Source: Acrocarpospora corrugata (lineage in GTDB: Bacteria > Actinomycetota > Actinomycetes > Streptosporangiales > Streptosporangiaceae). Taken from it: a stretch of 33,739 nucleotides of DNA. Each line of letters begins with the position of its first letter. Position 1 is the stretch's first letter. Below the pieces are notes generated by a model. That model made no database searches and had not been told where the DNA came from. It saw nothing but the letters and a program-made list of their open reading frames with translations. Below, one piece after another: positions 1 to 6,709 of the stretch. The stretch is taken from positions 1 through 33,739 of the forward strand of contig NZ_BLAD01000106.1 of assembly GCF_009687845.1 (NCBI RefSeq), given 5' to 3'. The position numbers and the translations under genes were made by a program.

Positions 1-433
1 CGTCGGACACAAGACAGCATGATCGAGGATCACGTCCCGGCGATCAAACCGAGGTCGCGCCGCAGGTCACGAGATCCCGTGAATGGACACCCTGTCGGAG
101 GTCGCGAAGACCATCGTCCTTGCCCAAAACTGGGGCTGCTGACGCGGCAGCGCATTCGTGCCGCGAACCCCTTGGGGCAAGGCTTTCCAGGTGGCAGCGG
201 GGTATCCCCAGGTCGCTTCCATGAGAGCCAGTGCGGTCGATTTTCCTGTTCGAGATTCACGGAATCCTAAGCGCAGGTATTCCGGATGAGCATTTCGGAA
301 GCGTACGGAAATGAATGAATATAGCTTGTGCCCCTCTCCGCCAAATCTGTACCGGCTCCCTGGACGCCTCACGACGCCCATGTAAACGATGGTTCCTATC
401 GCAAGTGTCAGGCGAATCCAGGAGGAGACGTTC
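1..433. other. No gene recognised
   Basis: I see no convincing gene here. Open frames on both strands overlap each other and resemble no family I know. The last 20 bases hold the ribosome binding site of the Gly-His peptide gene. A decayed gene cannot be excluded. Confidence 0.4.
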
Positions 434-736
434 ATGGACCGTAAGCGACTGTCACAGCTGAGCGCAGCACTGCTCGGAGCCGCGACCCTGGTGATGGGCC
501 AGGTAGCCGAGGCGTCAGCCAGCCAGAGTCCGGTGAACACGACATCCATCAACACCTCAACGGTTTCTGCAAGGAACGCGGTGTCCCCGCTGGACCCCCC
601 TCCTCATCGCGACGGCCACGGGCATGGACACGGGCATGGACACGGGCACGGCCATGGGCACGGACACGGACACGGACACGGACACGGACACGGACACGGA
701 CACGGACACGGACACGGACACGGACACGGCCGCTAG
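434..736 (+). CDS. Secreted Gly-His repeat peptide (probable metal binder)
   Basis: A 100-residue protein with an N-terminal signal peptide (basic MDRKR, hydrophobic stretch about 9-22, cleavage probably near the AEASAS segment) and a short Ser/Thr/Asn-rich linker. The tail is 19 consecutive Gly-His dipeptides ending in Gly-Arg. The ATG at 434 is chosen because AGGAGG lies just upstream and the signal peptide begins there; an ATG 45 bases upstream is in frame but has no such site. His-rich tails of this type bind Ni, Zn or Cu, so an extracellular metal-sequestering role is inferred. The last 11 dipeptides are coded by the same hexamer (GGACAC), so the tract is prone to slippage. No neighbour is clearly linked to it. 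The family is unknown to me. Confidence 0.8.
   Translation: MDRKRLSQLSAALLGAATLVMGQVAEASASQSPVNTTSINTSTVSARNAVSPLDPPPHRDGHGHGHGHGHGHGHGHGHGHGHGHGHGHGHGHGHGHGHGR
614..727 (+). repeat. Hexanucleotide tandem repeat coding (Gly-His)19
   Basis: Nineteen hexamers of the form GGN-CAY. The first eight vary (GGC/GGG/GGA with CAC/CAT) while the last 11, from 662 to 727, are identical GGACAC units. The uniform distal block suggests recent expansion by replication slippage. Copy number may be strain-variable and could be mis-assembled. Confidence 0.9.
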
Positions 737-950
737 GCATCGGAAGGCATGAGGCGGGCTGCCGCAGGATCGTGACCTTGTGTTTGCAGCCCACCTCGGC
801 GGCCAATCGAACGGGCCGAGGACTGAAAGGCATGGGACCGAACCGGCCATTGATATTTGGTCCGCGCTGGCTTTCCGAATGAGGCATTCAACCTCCTCCG
901 GCAGGGCTGGCATATACGTGACGGTCACGACAGTTTCACTCGCGCGGATC

Positions 951-983
951 GGTGGTGGCGTTGCCCAGGGCGACGCCACCACC
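951..983. promoter_or_regulatory. Strong hairpin ahead of the methyltransferase gene
   Basis: Two arms beginning GGTGGTGGCG and ending CGCCACCACC pair over 16 bases with one G-T wobble around a single central A. It lies 26 bases before the methyltransferase start and 215 bases after the Gly-His gene. There is no T-run, so a simple intrinsic terminator is uncertain. It could be a Rho-independent stop of the kind lacking a U-tract, or a leader structure. Confidence 0.45.
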
Positions 984-1008
984 TGAATTCGGGGCTATTG
1001 TGCACCGC

Positions 1009-1647
1009 ATGCGCGTCCCCGATTGGCTCGACGACACCCGGACCTCCTACGACACGGTGGCGGTCAGCTACGCCGACCTGCTGCGCGATGCTCTCGCTGG
1101 CGCTCCGTTCCAACGGGGCATCCTGGCGCTCTTCGCCGAACTAATCCACGCCCAGGGGAACGGACCGGTCGCCGATGTCGGCTGCGGTCCAGGCCGGATC
1201 ACCGCCCACCTACACGGCATCGGCCTGGACGCGTTCGGCATCGACCTGTCACCCGCGATGATCGAGGTGGCCAGGCGGGACCATCCCGGCCTGCGCTTCG
1301 AGGTCGGCTCCATGACGGACCTCGAACTGGCCGACGGTTCTCTGACCGGCCTGCTGGCCTGGTTCTCCCTGATTCACGTCCCCGACGACCAGGTACCCAC
1401 AGTCTTCGCCGAGTTCCACCGGGTACTGCGGCCCGGCGGGGTCATATTGCTCGGCTTCCACACTGGCGACGACAGCCGACTCAAGACCGAAGGCTACGGC
1501 GGCCACCCGATGAACGTCTACGTGCACCGTCGCCCACCGGGCCGGGTCACGGACTGGCTGAACGCCGCCGGCTTCACCGTCGAAGCCGAGATGCTGCACC
1601 GCCCAGACCAGAACACCGAGGGCGCCTTCCTCTTCGCCCATCGATGA
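1009..1647 (+). CDS. Class I SAM-dependent methyltransferase
   Basis: A 212-residue Methyltransf_11/25-type Rossmann enzyme. Motif I is VADVGCGPG at residues 54-62, and the acidic residue that binds the ribose of SAM is D79 in GIDLSPAM. Motif IV-like LLAWFSLIHVP follows at about 115-125, then a VLRPGG turn typical of the family. The start at 1009 (MRVPDWLDDTRTSYDTV) gives the usual N-terminus of this actinobacterial group; GTG at 1000 is possible. The substrate is unknown, and such enzymes act on small molecules. It follows the Gly-His peptide gene by 272 bases on the same strand, but the strong hairpin between them argues against one operon. Confidence 0.88.
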   Translation: MRVPDWLDDTRTSYDTVAVSYADLLRDALAGAPFQRGILALFAELIHAQGNGPVADVGCGPGRITAHLHGIGLDAFGIDLSPAMIEVARRDHPGLRFEVGSMTDLELADGSLTGLLAWFSLIHVPDDQVPTVFAEFHRVLRPGGVILLGFHTGDDSRLKTEGYGGHPMNVYVHRRPPGRVTDWLNAAGFTVEAEMLHRPDQNTEGAFLFAHR

Positions 1648-1961
1648 GAAGCATCGATGATTGCGGCGGGCCGGACGGCTTGCTCGCCACCTTTACCTAT
1701 CAGGACACTGGCGGAAGGAATGCAGGCCGGTGGGCCAATCAAGGTCCTCGTACTGACGCTTCGGGTCGTCCTCGAAGAGCCTCGTACTGGGGCGATGACA
1801 CCGGGATGATCCGGCTTCGACCCCAACACCTACGGTGCTTCTGCCCGCGCCGCGATCATCCCGGAGTCGGAGCACCCTCGTCGGGGAGGCGAAAAGGGTT
1901 GGCCCGGCCAGCGCTCTGGCGTGGAGTATCGGCGCTTGTGGGGATGTTCAGCGTTGTGAGG
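1648..1961. other. Non-coding or degraded stretch
   Basis: No supported gene. The first bases repeat the palindrome CATCGATG twice (about 1638-1660), spanning the methyltransferase stop. The open frames here are overlaps in several phases without family resemblance. The stretch leads into a truncated zinc-ribbon fragment and the tRNA-derived att scar, so it probably belongs to the same decayed zone. Confidence 0.4.
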
Positions 1962-2087
1962 ATGCCCGAACCGCTTGTCTGTCCGAAGTGCGGGGAGACG
2001 GGTACATGGCGAGCGCAGTTCAAGTTCGGTGCTCTCGACCTGGATGAGTACGAGGTCGGCCAGAGGCTGAATTGGGACTACACGTGA
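1962..2087 (+). pseudogene. Short zinc-ribbon protein fragment
   Basis: A 41-codon frame starting MPEPLVCPKCGETGTW and continuing with a region rich in aromatic and acidic residues (FKFGALDLDEYEVGQRL). It reads like the N-terminus of a small actinobacterial zinc-ribbon protein, with one CxxC knuckle, and then stops. The second CxxC expected for a complete ribbon is absent and no clear continuation is found in the other frames. I take it as a truncated gene near the left end of the decayed element. It could instead be a genuine very small protein. Confidence 0.4.
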
Positions 2088-2321
2088 GATGTGGAAGGCG
2101 AACGCGGACATCACCGCGTGCTGGCCCAGGGTGCTCTGCCTGGGCGCGGCCGAACTGCCGGCGGCCAAGACCGGCCCCCAGGCCGCCTGCCCGGGTGCCT
2201 AGCGTAGGACCGCGAGGCGGCGCGGAGCGCCGCCTCGATGGCGGCGGAACCGTACATGCGGACGCGTTGAACGCGGCGAAGCCTGACAGCAACTGCAACC
2301 TTCGCCGTCCCTGAAGATCAA

Positions 2322-2356
2322 AATGGCCCTCTTCCCGGTCTGGGGAGAGGGCCATT
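2322..2356 (-). terminator. Intrinsic terminator beside the tRNA-Ser 3' fragment
   Basis: Arms AATGGCCCTC.TCCC and GGGGA.GAGGGCCATT pair over 15 bases with one G-T pair around a GGTCT loop. On the minus strand it is followed by TTTTGATC. It sits 6 bases from the displaced tRNA-Ser 3' half, so it is probably the original terminator of the tRNA gene before an element inserted. Confidence 0.7.
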
Positions 2357-2361
2357 GAACT

Positions 2362-2418
2362 GCGGAGGTTCGGGGATTTGAACCCCGGATGGACTTGAGA
2401 CCCAAACCGCATTAGCAG
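2362..2418 (-). repeat. tRNA-Ser 3'-half fragment, att scar (distal copy)
   Basis: 56 of 57 bases match 4425-4481, the 3' half of the intact tRNA-Ser(GCU) gene; the one difference is at 2393 versus 4456. It runs from the position after the discriminator base, through the T-arm and variable arm, and ends exactly inside the anticodon loop. Beyond that the sequences diverge completely. A duplicated tRNA 3' half in direct orientation is the classical product of integration by a tyrosine recombinase. Confidence 0.88.
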
Positions 2419-2552
2419 CTACAAGCTCGATCGTGCAGACTCGTTCGACACGGACCAACGAGCGTCCCCGGTCCTCCTGGAACGACCTGGCATCGCGGTG
2501 AACTGCAACCCGAACCGCCACCCGTCGACGGGTCCCAACCCACGGCCGCCCT

Positions 2553-3716
2553 TCACTCGCAGGACTTGAGGACCATTGTGGCGAGGTGGCGAGCAATGTC
2601 GTTGGTGTTGGTGTCTTGCACGTTGCTGAGCACGACTACCGCGATGTCATCATCGGGCAGGTACATGTTGCTCGCCGCGTAGCCCTGGAGAAGACCTGGG
2701 TGGTACCGGAGCCGGTGTCCGTGGAGCTGGTCGACGAGCCAGCCGAAGGCGTACGCGCTCGAAGGTAGGTTGAGGCAGCCATTGGAGGGGCATTTTGCCT
2801 GGGGCGTGAACGCCTGTTTGACGGTGGCGGGTGGCGCGACCAGGTGCGCGCCGAATGACCGGTCCCAGCGGACGATGTCGTCGGCGTTGGCGTAGATACC
2901 GGTCGCGGAGAACGCCTGGGAGCCGTTGATGGGCAGGGCCGGTGATCCGACCGTGAAATAGCCCCTCGCGTACCCGGCGGGCGGATTTCTCCTGCTGTAG
3001 CCGGTGTGCCGAAGGCGGAGCGGGCCGGTGATCTCGTCGTGCAATACGGTGCCGTACGGTTCGCGCGTCACCGCCTGGATGATCGCCCCGGCCAGGATGT
3101 AGCCGCTGCTGCTGTACTTCCAGCTGGTGCCGGGCTTGAAGTCCAGCGGCTTGTTCACGAACCGCTGGATGAGCTTCCTGGTCGTGGTCGGTTGCGAAAG
3201 CTTGGCATAGAAGTCGGGAAGCTCCTGGATGTCTGGGATGCCGGAAGTGTGCGTCACGATCTCGCGGATCGTGATGGGCTTCCACGCTTGCGGGCAGGTC
3301 TTGATGTACGCCGGGGAAAGATACGGGCAGACCGGGTCGTCCAGGCCAAGCAGCCCACGGTCGCGCAGCTTCAGCACGAGCATTGAGGTGAATTGCTTGG
3401 TGACCGAGGCGATCCGGAAGACCGTATCCGGCCGGTTGGGGATGCGCTTCTCTTCGTCGGCCGCGCCGGCAGCGGCACGCACCAGCACCTTGCCGTGCCG
3501 TACTACCAGGGCCGTGCCGGTGAACTTCTTCTCCTCGGCCAGATCCTGCAGGTATTCCCGCATCTCCTCAGCGGTCTCACTCAGCGGGTCCGATTTCTTG
3601 GTGGGATGGCTCGAGACGGCGGATACGGCGACGGCGGGGGTGCCCATGGGCATGGCTCCACCAGCCAGTGCGGCACCGATCGCAAGAAACCAGGCAATAT
3701 TAGGACGCTTATGCAT
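2553..3716 (-). CDS. Secreted serine hydrolase, beta-lactamase/DD-peptidase fold
   Basis: A 387-residue class C beta-lactamase-family protein (Pfam Beta-lactamase). A signal peptide covers about residues 1-33. The catalytic S-x-x-K is S104-V-T-K107. The second motif is Y201-S-S in place of Y-x-N. The third is H339-P-G, where true penicillin-binding enzymes often have KTG and many esterase/DD-peptidase relatives have HxG. GGGGGAG precedes the ATG at 3716. It may be a D-alanyl-D-alanine carboxypeptidase, esterase or peptidase of the cell surface; substrate cannot be set from sequence. It is the only intact gene inside the tRNA-Ser element and may be cargo. Confidence 0.9.
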   Translation of the reverse strand: MHKRPNIAWFLAIGAALAGGAMPMGTPAVAVSAVSSHPTKKSDPLSETAEEMREYLQDLAEEKKFTGTALVVRHGKVLVRAAAGAADEEKRIPNRPDTVFRIASVTKQFTSMLVLKLRDRGLLGLDDPVCPYLSPAYIKTCPQAWKPITIREIVTHTSGIPDIQELPDFYAKLSQPTTTRKLIQRFVNKPLDFKPGTSWKYSSSGYILAGAIIQAVTREPYGTVLHDEITGPLRLRHTGYSRRNPPAGYARGYFTVGSPALPINGSQAFSATGIYANADDIVRWDRSFGAHLVAPPATVKQAFTPQAKCPSNGCLNLPSSAYAFGWLVDQLHGHRLRYHPGLLQGYAASNMYLPDDDIAVVVLSNVQDTNTNDIARHLATMVLKSCE

Positions 3717-3890
3717 TCTCTCCCCCTGGAACGTGCCGCAGTCCCGAAATTAGGACATTTCCCGAATCGGGCGAGTGTCGTTCGGGAACGTCGGCGGGCC
3801 ATTCTTCTGGGGTTGCTTACCGTTCACTAGAGCCAGAAACGGCGATAGACGCCTTTTTCCTTCTGCATATCCCTTTGTTGGAGCTACTCG

Positions 3891-4184
3891 ATGGCAGCTG
3901 GCCATCTCACCCAAATATCAACTATTACCGAATCGACCTCCAGCCACCTCGCGCTGGCCATCGCCACAACCTCCTGGCCGATCATCTTTGCGCTGACGGT
4001 CGGCGTGGCCAGGGTTGTCCTAGTCCGCCAGATGCTGATCAGATTCCGCCGGTGCCTGGCGAGCGCTGGATCAAACTCAGGGCGGATCTTCACTGACGGG
4101 CGGGCCGCTGCGCGAGAAGTACCCGAACGAGCGCTTCGCTGTGGTGGTGAGAGCGGCGAGTCTGCCGCCGATCCGGTTCCATGA
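3891..4184 (+). CDS. Possible small membrane-protein frame running into the integrase remnant
   Basis: An open frame of 97 codons with GGAG seven bases before its ATG. Residues about 20-48 form a hydrophobic segment (LALAIATTSWPIIFALTVGV) followed by basic residues, which looks like a one-helix membrane protein of the kind found in actinomycete plasmids. From about 4085 the frame overlaps the decayed integrase in another phase, so its C-terminus is probably artificial, created by a deletion. It could be chance. Confidence 0.25.
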   Translation: MAAGHLTQISTITESTSSHLALAIATTSWPIIFALTVGVARVVLVRQMLIRFRRCLASAGSNSGRIFTDGRAAAREVPERALRCGGESGESAADPVP

Positions 4185-4329
4185 TCCGGGGCGGCTTCAA
4201 ATGATCTTGTCAGCCGGGGTGAACATAAAGGTCGTCTTGGCGACCCTCGGCCATGCGAAGTACAGCTTCACTGCTGTCACCTACGCCCATACCCTGCCTG
4301 ATCTCGCGCAGTCGGCGGCCAAGCCCTGA
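4085..4329 (+). pseudogene. int: C-terminal remnant of a phage/ICE-type tyrosine integrase
   Basis: The frame ending at 4329 reads LPPIRFHD, then a damaged patch, then AGVNIKVVLATLGHA and FTAVTYAHTLPDLAQSAA. That is the catalytic C-terminus of a tyrosine recombinase: the LGH box and the Tyr of TYAH are kept, but the HDLRH box has become HDPGR, so the catalytic Arg/His are lost. Upstream, TDGR and PLREKYPNERF lie in different phases, showing a frameshift near 4095-4105. The N-terminal two thirds are missing. It ends about 95 bases from the tRNA-Ser att site and points to it, as expected for the integrase of the element. Confidence 0.8.
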
Positions 4330-4375
4330 ACCCCGGGCGCGGCGCGGCGTGCTCAGGTCATGATCTGAAAAGTTT

Positions 4376-4419
4376 GATGGGGCTTCTCCCGAAGGTCTGC
4401 CTTCGGGAGAAGCCCCATC
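4376..4419 (-). terminator. Perfect 20-bp hairpin after tRNA-Ser
   Basis: Two 20-base arms, starting GATGGGGCTTC and ending GAAGCCCCATC, pair perfectly around a TCTG loop. On the minus strand the hairpin is followed by AAACTTTTC. It lies 6 bases from the discriminator base of the tRNA gene and is likely its present terminator, brought in by the element. It would also stop plus-strand reading from the integrase remnant. Confidence 0.82.
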
Positions 4420-4425
4420 TTTGGG

Positions 4426-4515
4426 CGGAGGTTCGGGGATTTGAACCCCGGATGGGCTTGAGACCCAAACCGCATTAGCAGTGCGGCGCCATAGACCGGA
4501 CTAGGCGAAACCTCC
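4426..4515 (-). tRNA. tRNA-Ser (anticodon GCU)
   Basis: A 90-base class II tRNA on the minus strand. Acceptor arms GGAGGTT/AACCTCC; D-stem GCC/GGC; anticodon stem CCGCA/TGCGG with loop CTGCTAA, giving anticodon GCT; long variable arm with stem TGGG/GCCCA; T-stem CGGGG/CCCCG with loop TTCAAAT. Discriminator G; CCA is not encoded. Its 3' half is part of the direct repeat that bounds the decayed element. Confidence 0.96.
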
Positions 4516-4538
4516 CGGTAGCCGATGCGGCTCAGGAC

Positions 4539-4567
4539 AGAGTACCGGCGATCGCGCGAGGCAGCAA
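4539..4567 (-). promoter_or_regulatory. Housekeeping-type promoter of tRNA-Ser
   Basis: On the minus strand TTGCTG (4567-4562), a 17-base spacer and TACTCT (4544-4539) form a good -35/-10 pair. The predicted start is roughly 16 bases before the mature tRNA 5' end at 4515. Confidence 0.7.
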
Positions 4568-4629
4568 AGTGAATTGGGGCGTGGCGCAGTGATCATGGAA
4601 AGCGAGGCCGAGTAGCAGGTACTTACAAA

Positions 4630-4672
4630 GCGCACAGCCCTTATCCACAGGCTGTGGATAAGGGCTGTGCGC
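4630..4672. repeat. 43-bp palindrome with two inverted DnaA boxes
   Basis: Two 21-base arms pair perfectly about a central G at 4651. Each arm contains a consensus DnaA box, TTATCCACA at 4641-4649 and its complement TGTGGATAA at 4653-4661. The arms start GCGCACAGCCC. It may be a DnaA-binding site, for example a titration site or plasmid-origin relic, or a hairpin terminator for the minus-strand YceI gene, since TTTGT follows on that strand. Confidence 0.75.
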
Positions 4673-4837
4673 AAGGAGTGGACGGACCCGGAGGTCATTC
4701 CACCTGAGGTCAGAGCGGCTACCGGCCTTGATCGGACGGAACCGTGATAGGCGAGCTCGCCTCGATGGCAGACCGGCGGTCAGTGTGGGCGGGTTTGGGA
4801 GAACGAAGGCCCGGCTGCACGCGCCTGTCCTGATGGC

Positions 4838-5404
4838 TCAGCCCTGCTGCCGTACCGCTTCGCCTTCGATCTCGATCTTAACCTTCTTGCCGACGAGGAC
4901 GCCGCCGGCCTCCAGGGCCTGGTTCCAGGTCAGGCCGAAGGCCTCGCGGTCGATCTCGGTGACGGCGGTGAAGCCGAAGATCTCCTGGCCCCACGGGTTG
5001 GTGGCGGCGCCGCCGAACTCGGCCTTGAAAGCGACCTGCTTGGTGACGTCGCGGACGGTGAGGTCACCAACCAGGGTGAACTCGTCGCCGCTGAAGTTCT
5101 GGACGGCCGTGCTGCGGAAGGTGATCTCGGGGAACTTGTCGACCGACAGGAAGTCGTCGCCGCGGAGGTGACCGTCGCGGTCGTTGACGCCGGTGTTGAT
5201 GCTCTCGGCCTTGAGGGTGACTTCGACGGCGGACTCGAGCGGGTTCTCAGCGACGACGATCTTGCCGCTAAACTCGGCGAAGTTGCCGCGGACCTTGCTC
5301 ACCATCATGTGCTTGGCGACGAAGCCGACCCGCGTGTGCGCCACATCGAGGGCGAACTCGCCGGCGACCGGAATGTTCAAGCCCTGCCACTCACGAATGC
5401 TCAT
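4838..5404 (-). CDS. YceI family lipocalin-like protein
   Basis: A 188-residue YceI-family protein. The fold is an extended beta-barrel that binds polyisoprenoid-like lipids in studied members. Typical features are FALDVAHTRVGFVAKHMM near the N-terminus, VRGNFAEFSGKIVV, the DRDGHLRGDDF segment, FPEITF and GDLTVRDVTK. There is no signal peptide, which is common for actinobacterial YceI proteins. The ATG at 5404 is chosen because GGAGATC precedes it and the protein then has family length; the frame remains open another 95 codons upstream into the MarR gene. It is divergent from the MarR gene over a 101-base spacer, and the MarR protein probably controls it. Confidence 0.9.
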   Translation of the reverse strand: MSIREWQGLNIPVAGEFALDVAHTRVGFVAKHMMVSKVRGNFAEFSGKIVVAENPLESAVEVTLKAESINTGVNDRDGHLRGDDFLSVDKFPEITFRSTAVQNFSGDEFTLVGDLTVRDVTKQVAFKAEFGGAATNPWGQEIFGFTAVTEIDREAFGLTWNQALEAGGVLVGKKVKIEIEGEAVRQQG

Positions 5405-5420
5405 AGCTGATCTCCAGAGA

Positions 5421-5497
5421 TTGTTGCCTTGCGGATGTTTGCAGCAACAAAGGTCTACAGGAGGAATATTCCCCGCGTCAACTACTGTCGCGTAGAC
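5421..5497. promoter_or_regulatory. Divergent promoter/operator region yceI-marR
   Basis: Two inverted repeats lie between the divergent genes: TTGTTGC (5421-5427) with GCAACAA (5444-5450), and GTCTAC (5453-5458) with GTAGAC (5492-5497). Either could bind the MarR protein. TAGACT at 5493-5498 resembles a -10 box placed so that transcription would begin at or near the ATG at 5506, suggesting a leaderless marR mRNA. Confidence 0.4.
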
Positions 5498-5505
5498 TCG
5501 TGGAC

Positions 5506-5997
5506 ATGGATGCTTTCGAAGATCCTCGGCTGACAGCGATGGGCCTGTTCGCTGAGGTTTATACCGGCATAGCGGACAAGGCCAACGCCGGGTTCGCCAA
5601 GGCGGGGCTGTCGGACGTCGACTTCGAGACGTTGATCCGACTGGCCCGGTCTCCTCGACAGAGCCTGCGGATGAGCGATCTCGCGGCACAGACGTCGCTG
5701 TCGACGAGCGGAATCACCCGCGTCGTGGACCGGCTGGAGCGGGAAGGCTTAGTGGTACGCGAAGCGTGCGCGACCGACCGGCGCGCGTCGTACGCGGTGA
5801 TCACCGATGCGGGCAACGCACGGCTTCAGCAGGTGCTCCCCCAGCACCTGGAGGACATCGAACTCTGGTTCACCGGCCTGCTGTCCTCCGAGCAGCTCAC
5901 GGCATTTCTGGACACGCTCCGGCTTATCCGTGATGTTGTACGCCCCTGCGCGACCGCCGGAGTGATCAACCCAAGGATCGACGCTGCTCAGGGATGA
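5506..5997 (+). CDS. MarR family transcriptional regulator
   Basis: 163 residues with the MarR winged helix at about 40-105: LRMSDLAAQTSLSTSGITRV is the recognition helix region, then REGLVVREACATDRRASYAV is the wing. Flanking helices for dimerisation are present. No ribosome binding site precedes either GTG 5500 or ATG 5506; the -10-like TAGACT just upstream favours leaderless initiation at 5506. The divergent YceI gene is the likely target. The 3' end overlaps the convergent sigma factor gene by 32 bases. Ligand unknown; C87 could be redox-sensitive, which is only a guess. Confidence 0.9.
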   Translation: MDAFEDPRLTAMGLFAEVYTGIADKANAGFAKAGLSDVDFETLIRLARSPRQSLRMSDLAAQTSLSTSGITRVVDRLEREGLVVREACATDRRASYAVITDAGNARLQQVLPQHLEDIELWFTGLLSSEQLTAFLDTLRLIRDVVRPCATAGVINPRIDAAQG

Positions 5998-6466
5998 GCA
6001 GGTCCCCCCGGAGTTTCGCCATCGCCCGGGACACCGTGCTCTTCACGGTCCCCACGCTGATCCCGAGCGCTTTGGCGATCTCGGGTTCCGTCATGTCCTC
6101 GTAGTACCGCAGAACGATCGCCGTACGCTGCCGGACCGGTAGCCGGCTCAGCGCGTGTTCCAACTCGTCGTACCGATGACCGGGGTCCTGATAGACGGGA
6201 ATGTCAGGAATTTCGTCGGATGGATACTCTTCCAGCTTTCGCCGGCGCCACCACGAGATGTTGATATTGACCATCGCCCGCCGTACGTATCCGTCGAGTG
6301 CGGCGCGATCCTGAATCCGGTCCCACGCCACGAAGGTCTTGGTGAGCGCGGCCTGCAAAAGATCTTCGGCGTCCGCCGGGTTGCCCGTCAGCTGGTTCGC
6401 CGCGCGCAGCAGCGCCGCCCCGCGAGTCACCACATACTCGCGGAACTCCTCGTGGCTTGCGATCAT
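5966..6466 (-). CDS. SigE family RNA polymerase sigma factor (ECF type)
   Basis: 166 residues. Region 2 spans about 18-78 (LTGNPADAEDLLQAALTKTF, then NINISWWRRRK). Region 4 spans about 103-155 with RLPVRQRTAIVLRYYEDMTE and the helix-turn-helix IAKALGISVGTVKSTVSRAM. The ATG at 6466 gives family length; the frame is open to a TTG at 6538 with no better ribosome site. No anti-sigma gene is adjacent, which is common in this actinobacterial sigma group. It converges on and overlaps marR, and is divergent from the Cys-rich barrel/MauE operon over about 240 bases, so it might drive that operon. Confidence 0.9.
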   Translation of the reverse strand: MIASHEEFREYVVTRGAALLRAANQLTGNPADAEDLLQAALTKTFVAWDRIQDRAALDGYVRRAMVNINISWWRRRKLEEYPSDEIPDIPVYQDPGHRYDELEHALSRLPVRQRTAIVLRYYEDMTEPEIAKALGISVGTVKSTVSRAMAKLRGDLLIPEQRRSLG

Positions 6467-6649
6467 GCGAATCAGAATCTCAGCCGGAGCCGTTCGCCCG
6501 GCCGAACCGGAATCTAGGTTTCGTTCACCTGACCGCAAAGATCACGCAAGCCCGCTGACACCTTGAACCCGGTTCTTTTCGGGTACGGCGCAGCCGGTTG
6601 GGGTCGGGTTTGCCCTGAGTCGGGGTCGCCGGATTCCACCAGGAGTGGG

Positions 6650-6684
6650 AATTCTGCTACCACACAGGACCCAGCGCCAGAATT
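6650..6684. promoter_or_regulatory. Inverted repeat ahead of the barrel/MauE operon
   Basis: AATTCTG (6650-6656) and CAGAATT (6678-6684) are perfect inverted arms 21 bases apart, ending 25 bases before the GTG start of the operon. The block is more AT-rich than its surroundings and may hold an operator. Confidence 0.3.
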
Positions 6685-6709
6685 ATGCCTCTATCAGGAG
6701 AGACATCAT

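Larger units (their letters stand above)
2362..4481. mobile_element. Decayed integrative element at tRNA-Ser(GCU)
   Basis: About 2.1 kb bounded by 57-bp direct repeats of the tRNA 3' half. The ruined integrase gene lies next to the intact tRNA and points toward it, as in actinomycete integrative elements of the pSAM2/SLP1 type. The tRNA gene is restored by the element-borne 3' half. Only one intact gene (a secreted serine hydrolase) remains. No replication, transfer or excisionase gene is visible, so the element should not be mobile on its own. Its extent is seen directly in the repeats; its class is inferred. Confidence 0.75.
4516..4837. other. Intergenic region with tRNA promoter and DnaA-box palindrome
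   Basis: No gene is supported between the tRNA and the YceI gene. It holds the tRNA promoter and the long palindrome at 4630-4672. The remainder shows no family resemblance in any frame. Confidence 0.5.

Noticed and set aside
67-555. 162-codon minus-strand frame at the left edge
   Set aside because: It overlaps the signal-peptide region of the Gly-His gene, and a GKS-containing segment is not in a P-loop context. No family recognised.
614-727. CRISPR-like or minisatellite array
   Set aside because: Units are six bases with no spacers and stay in frame as Gly-His codons, so this is a coding repeat.
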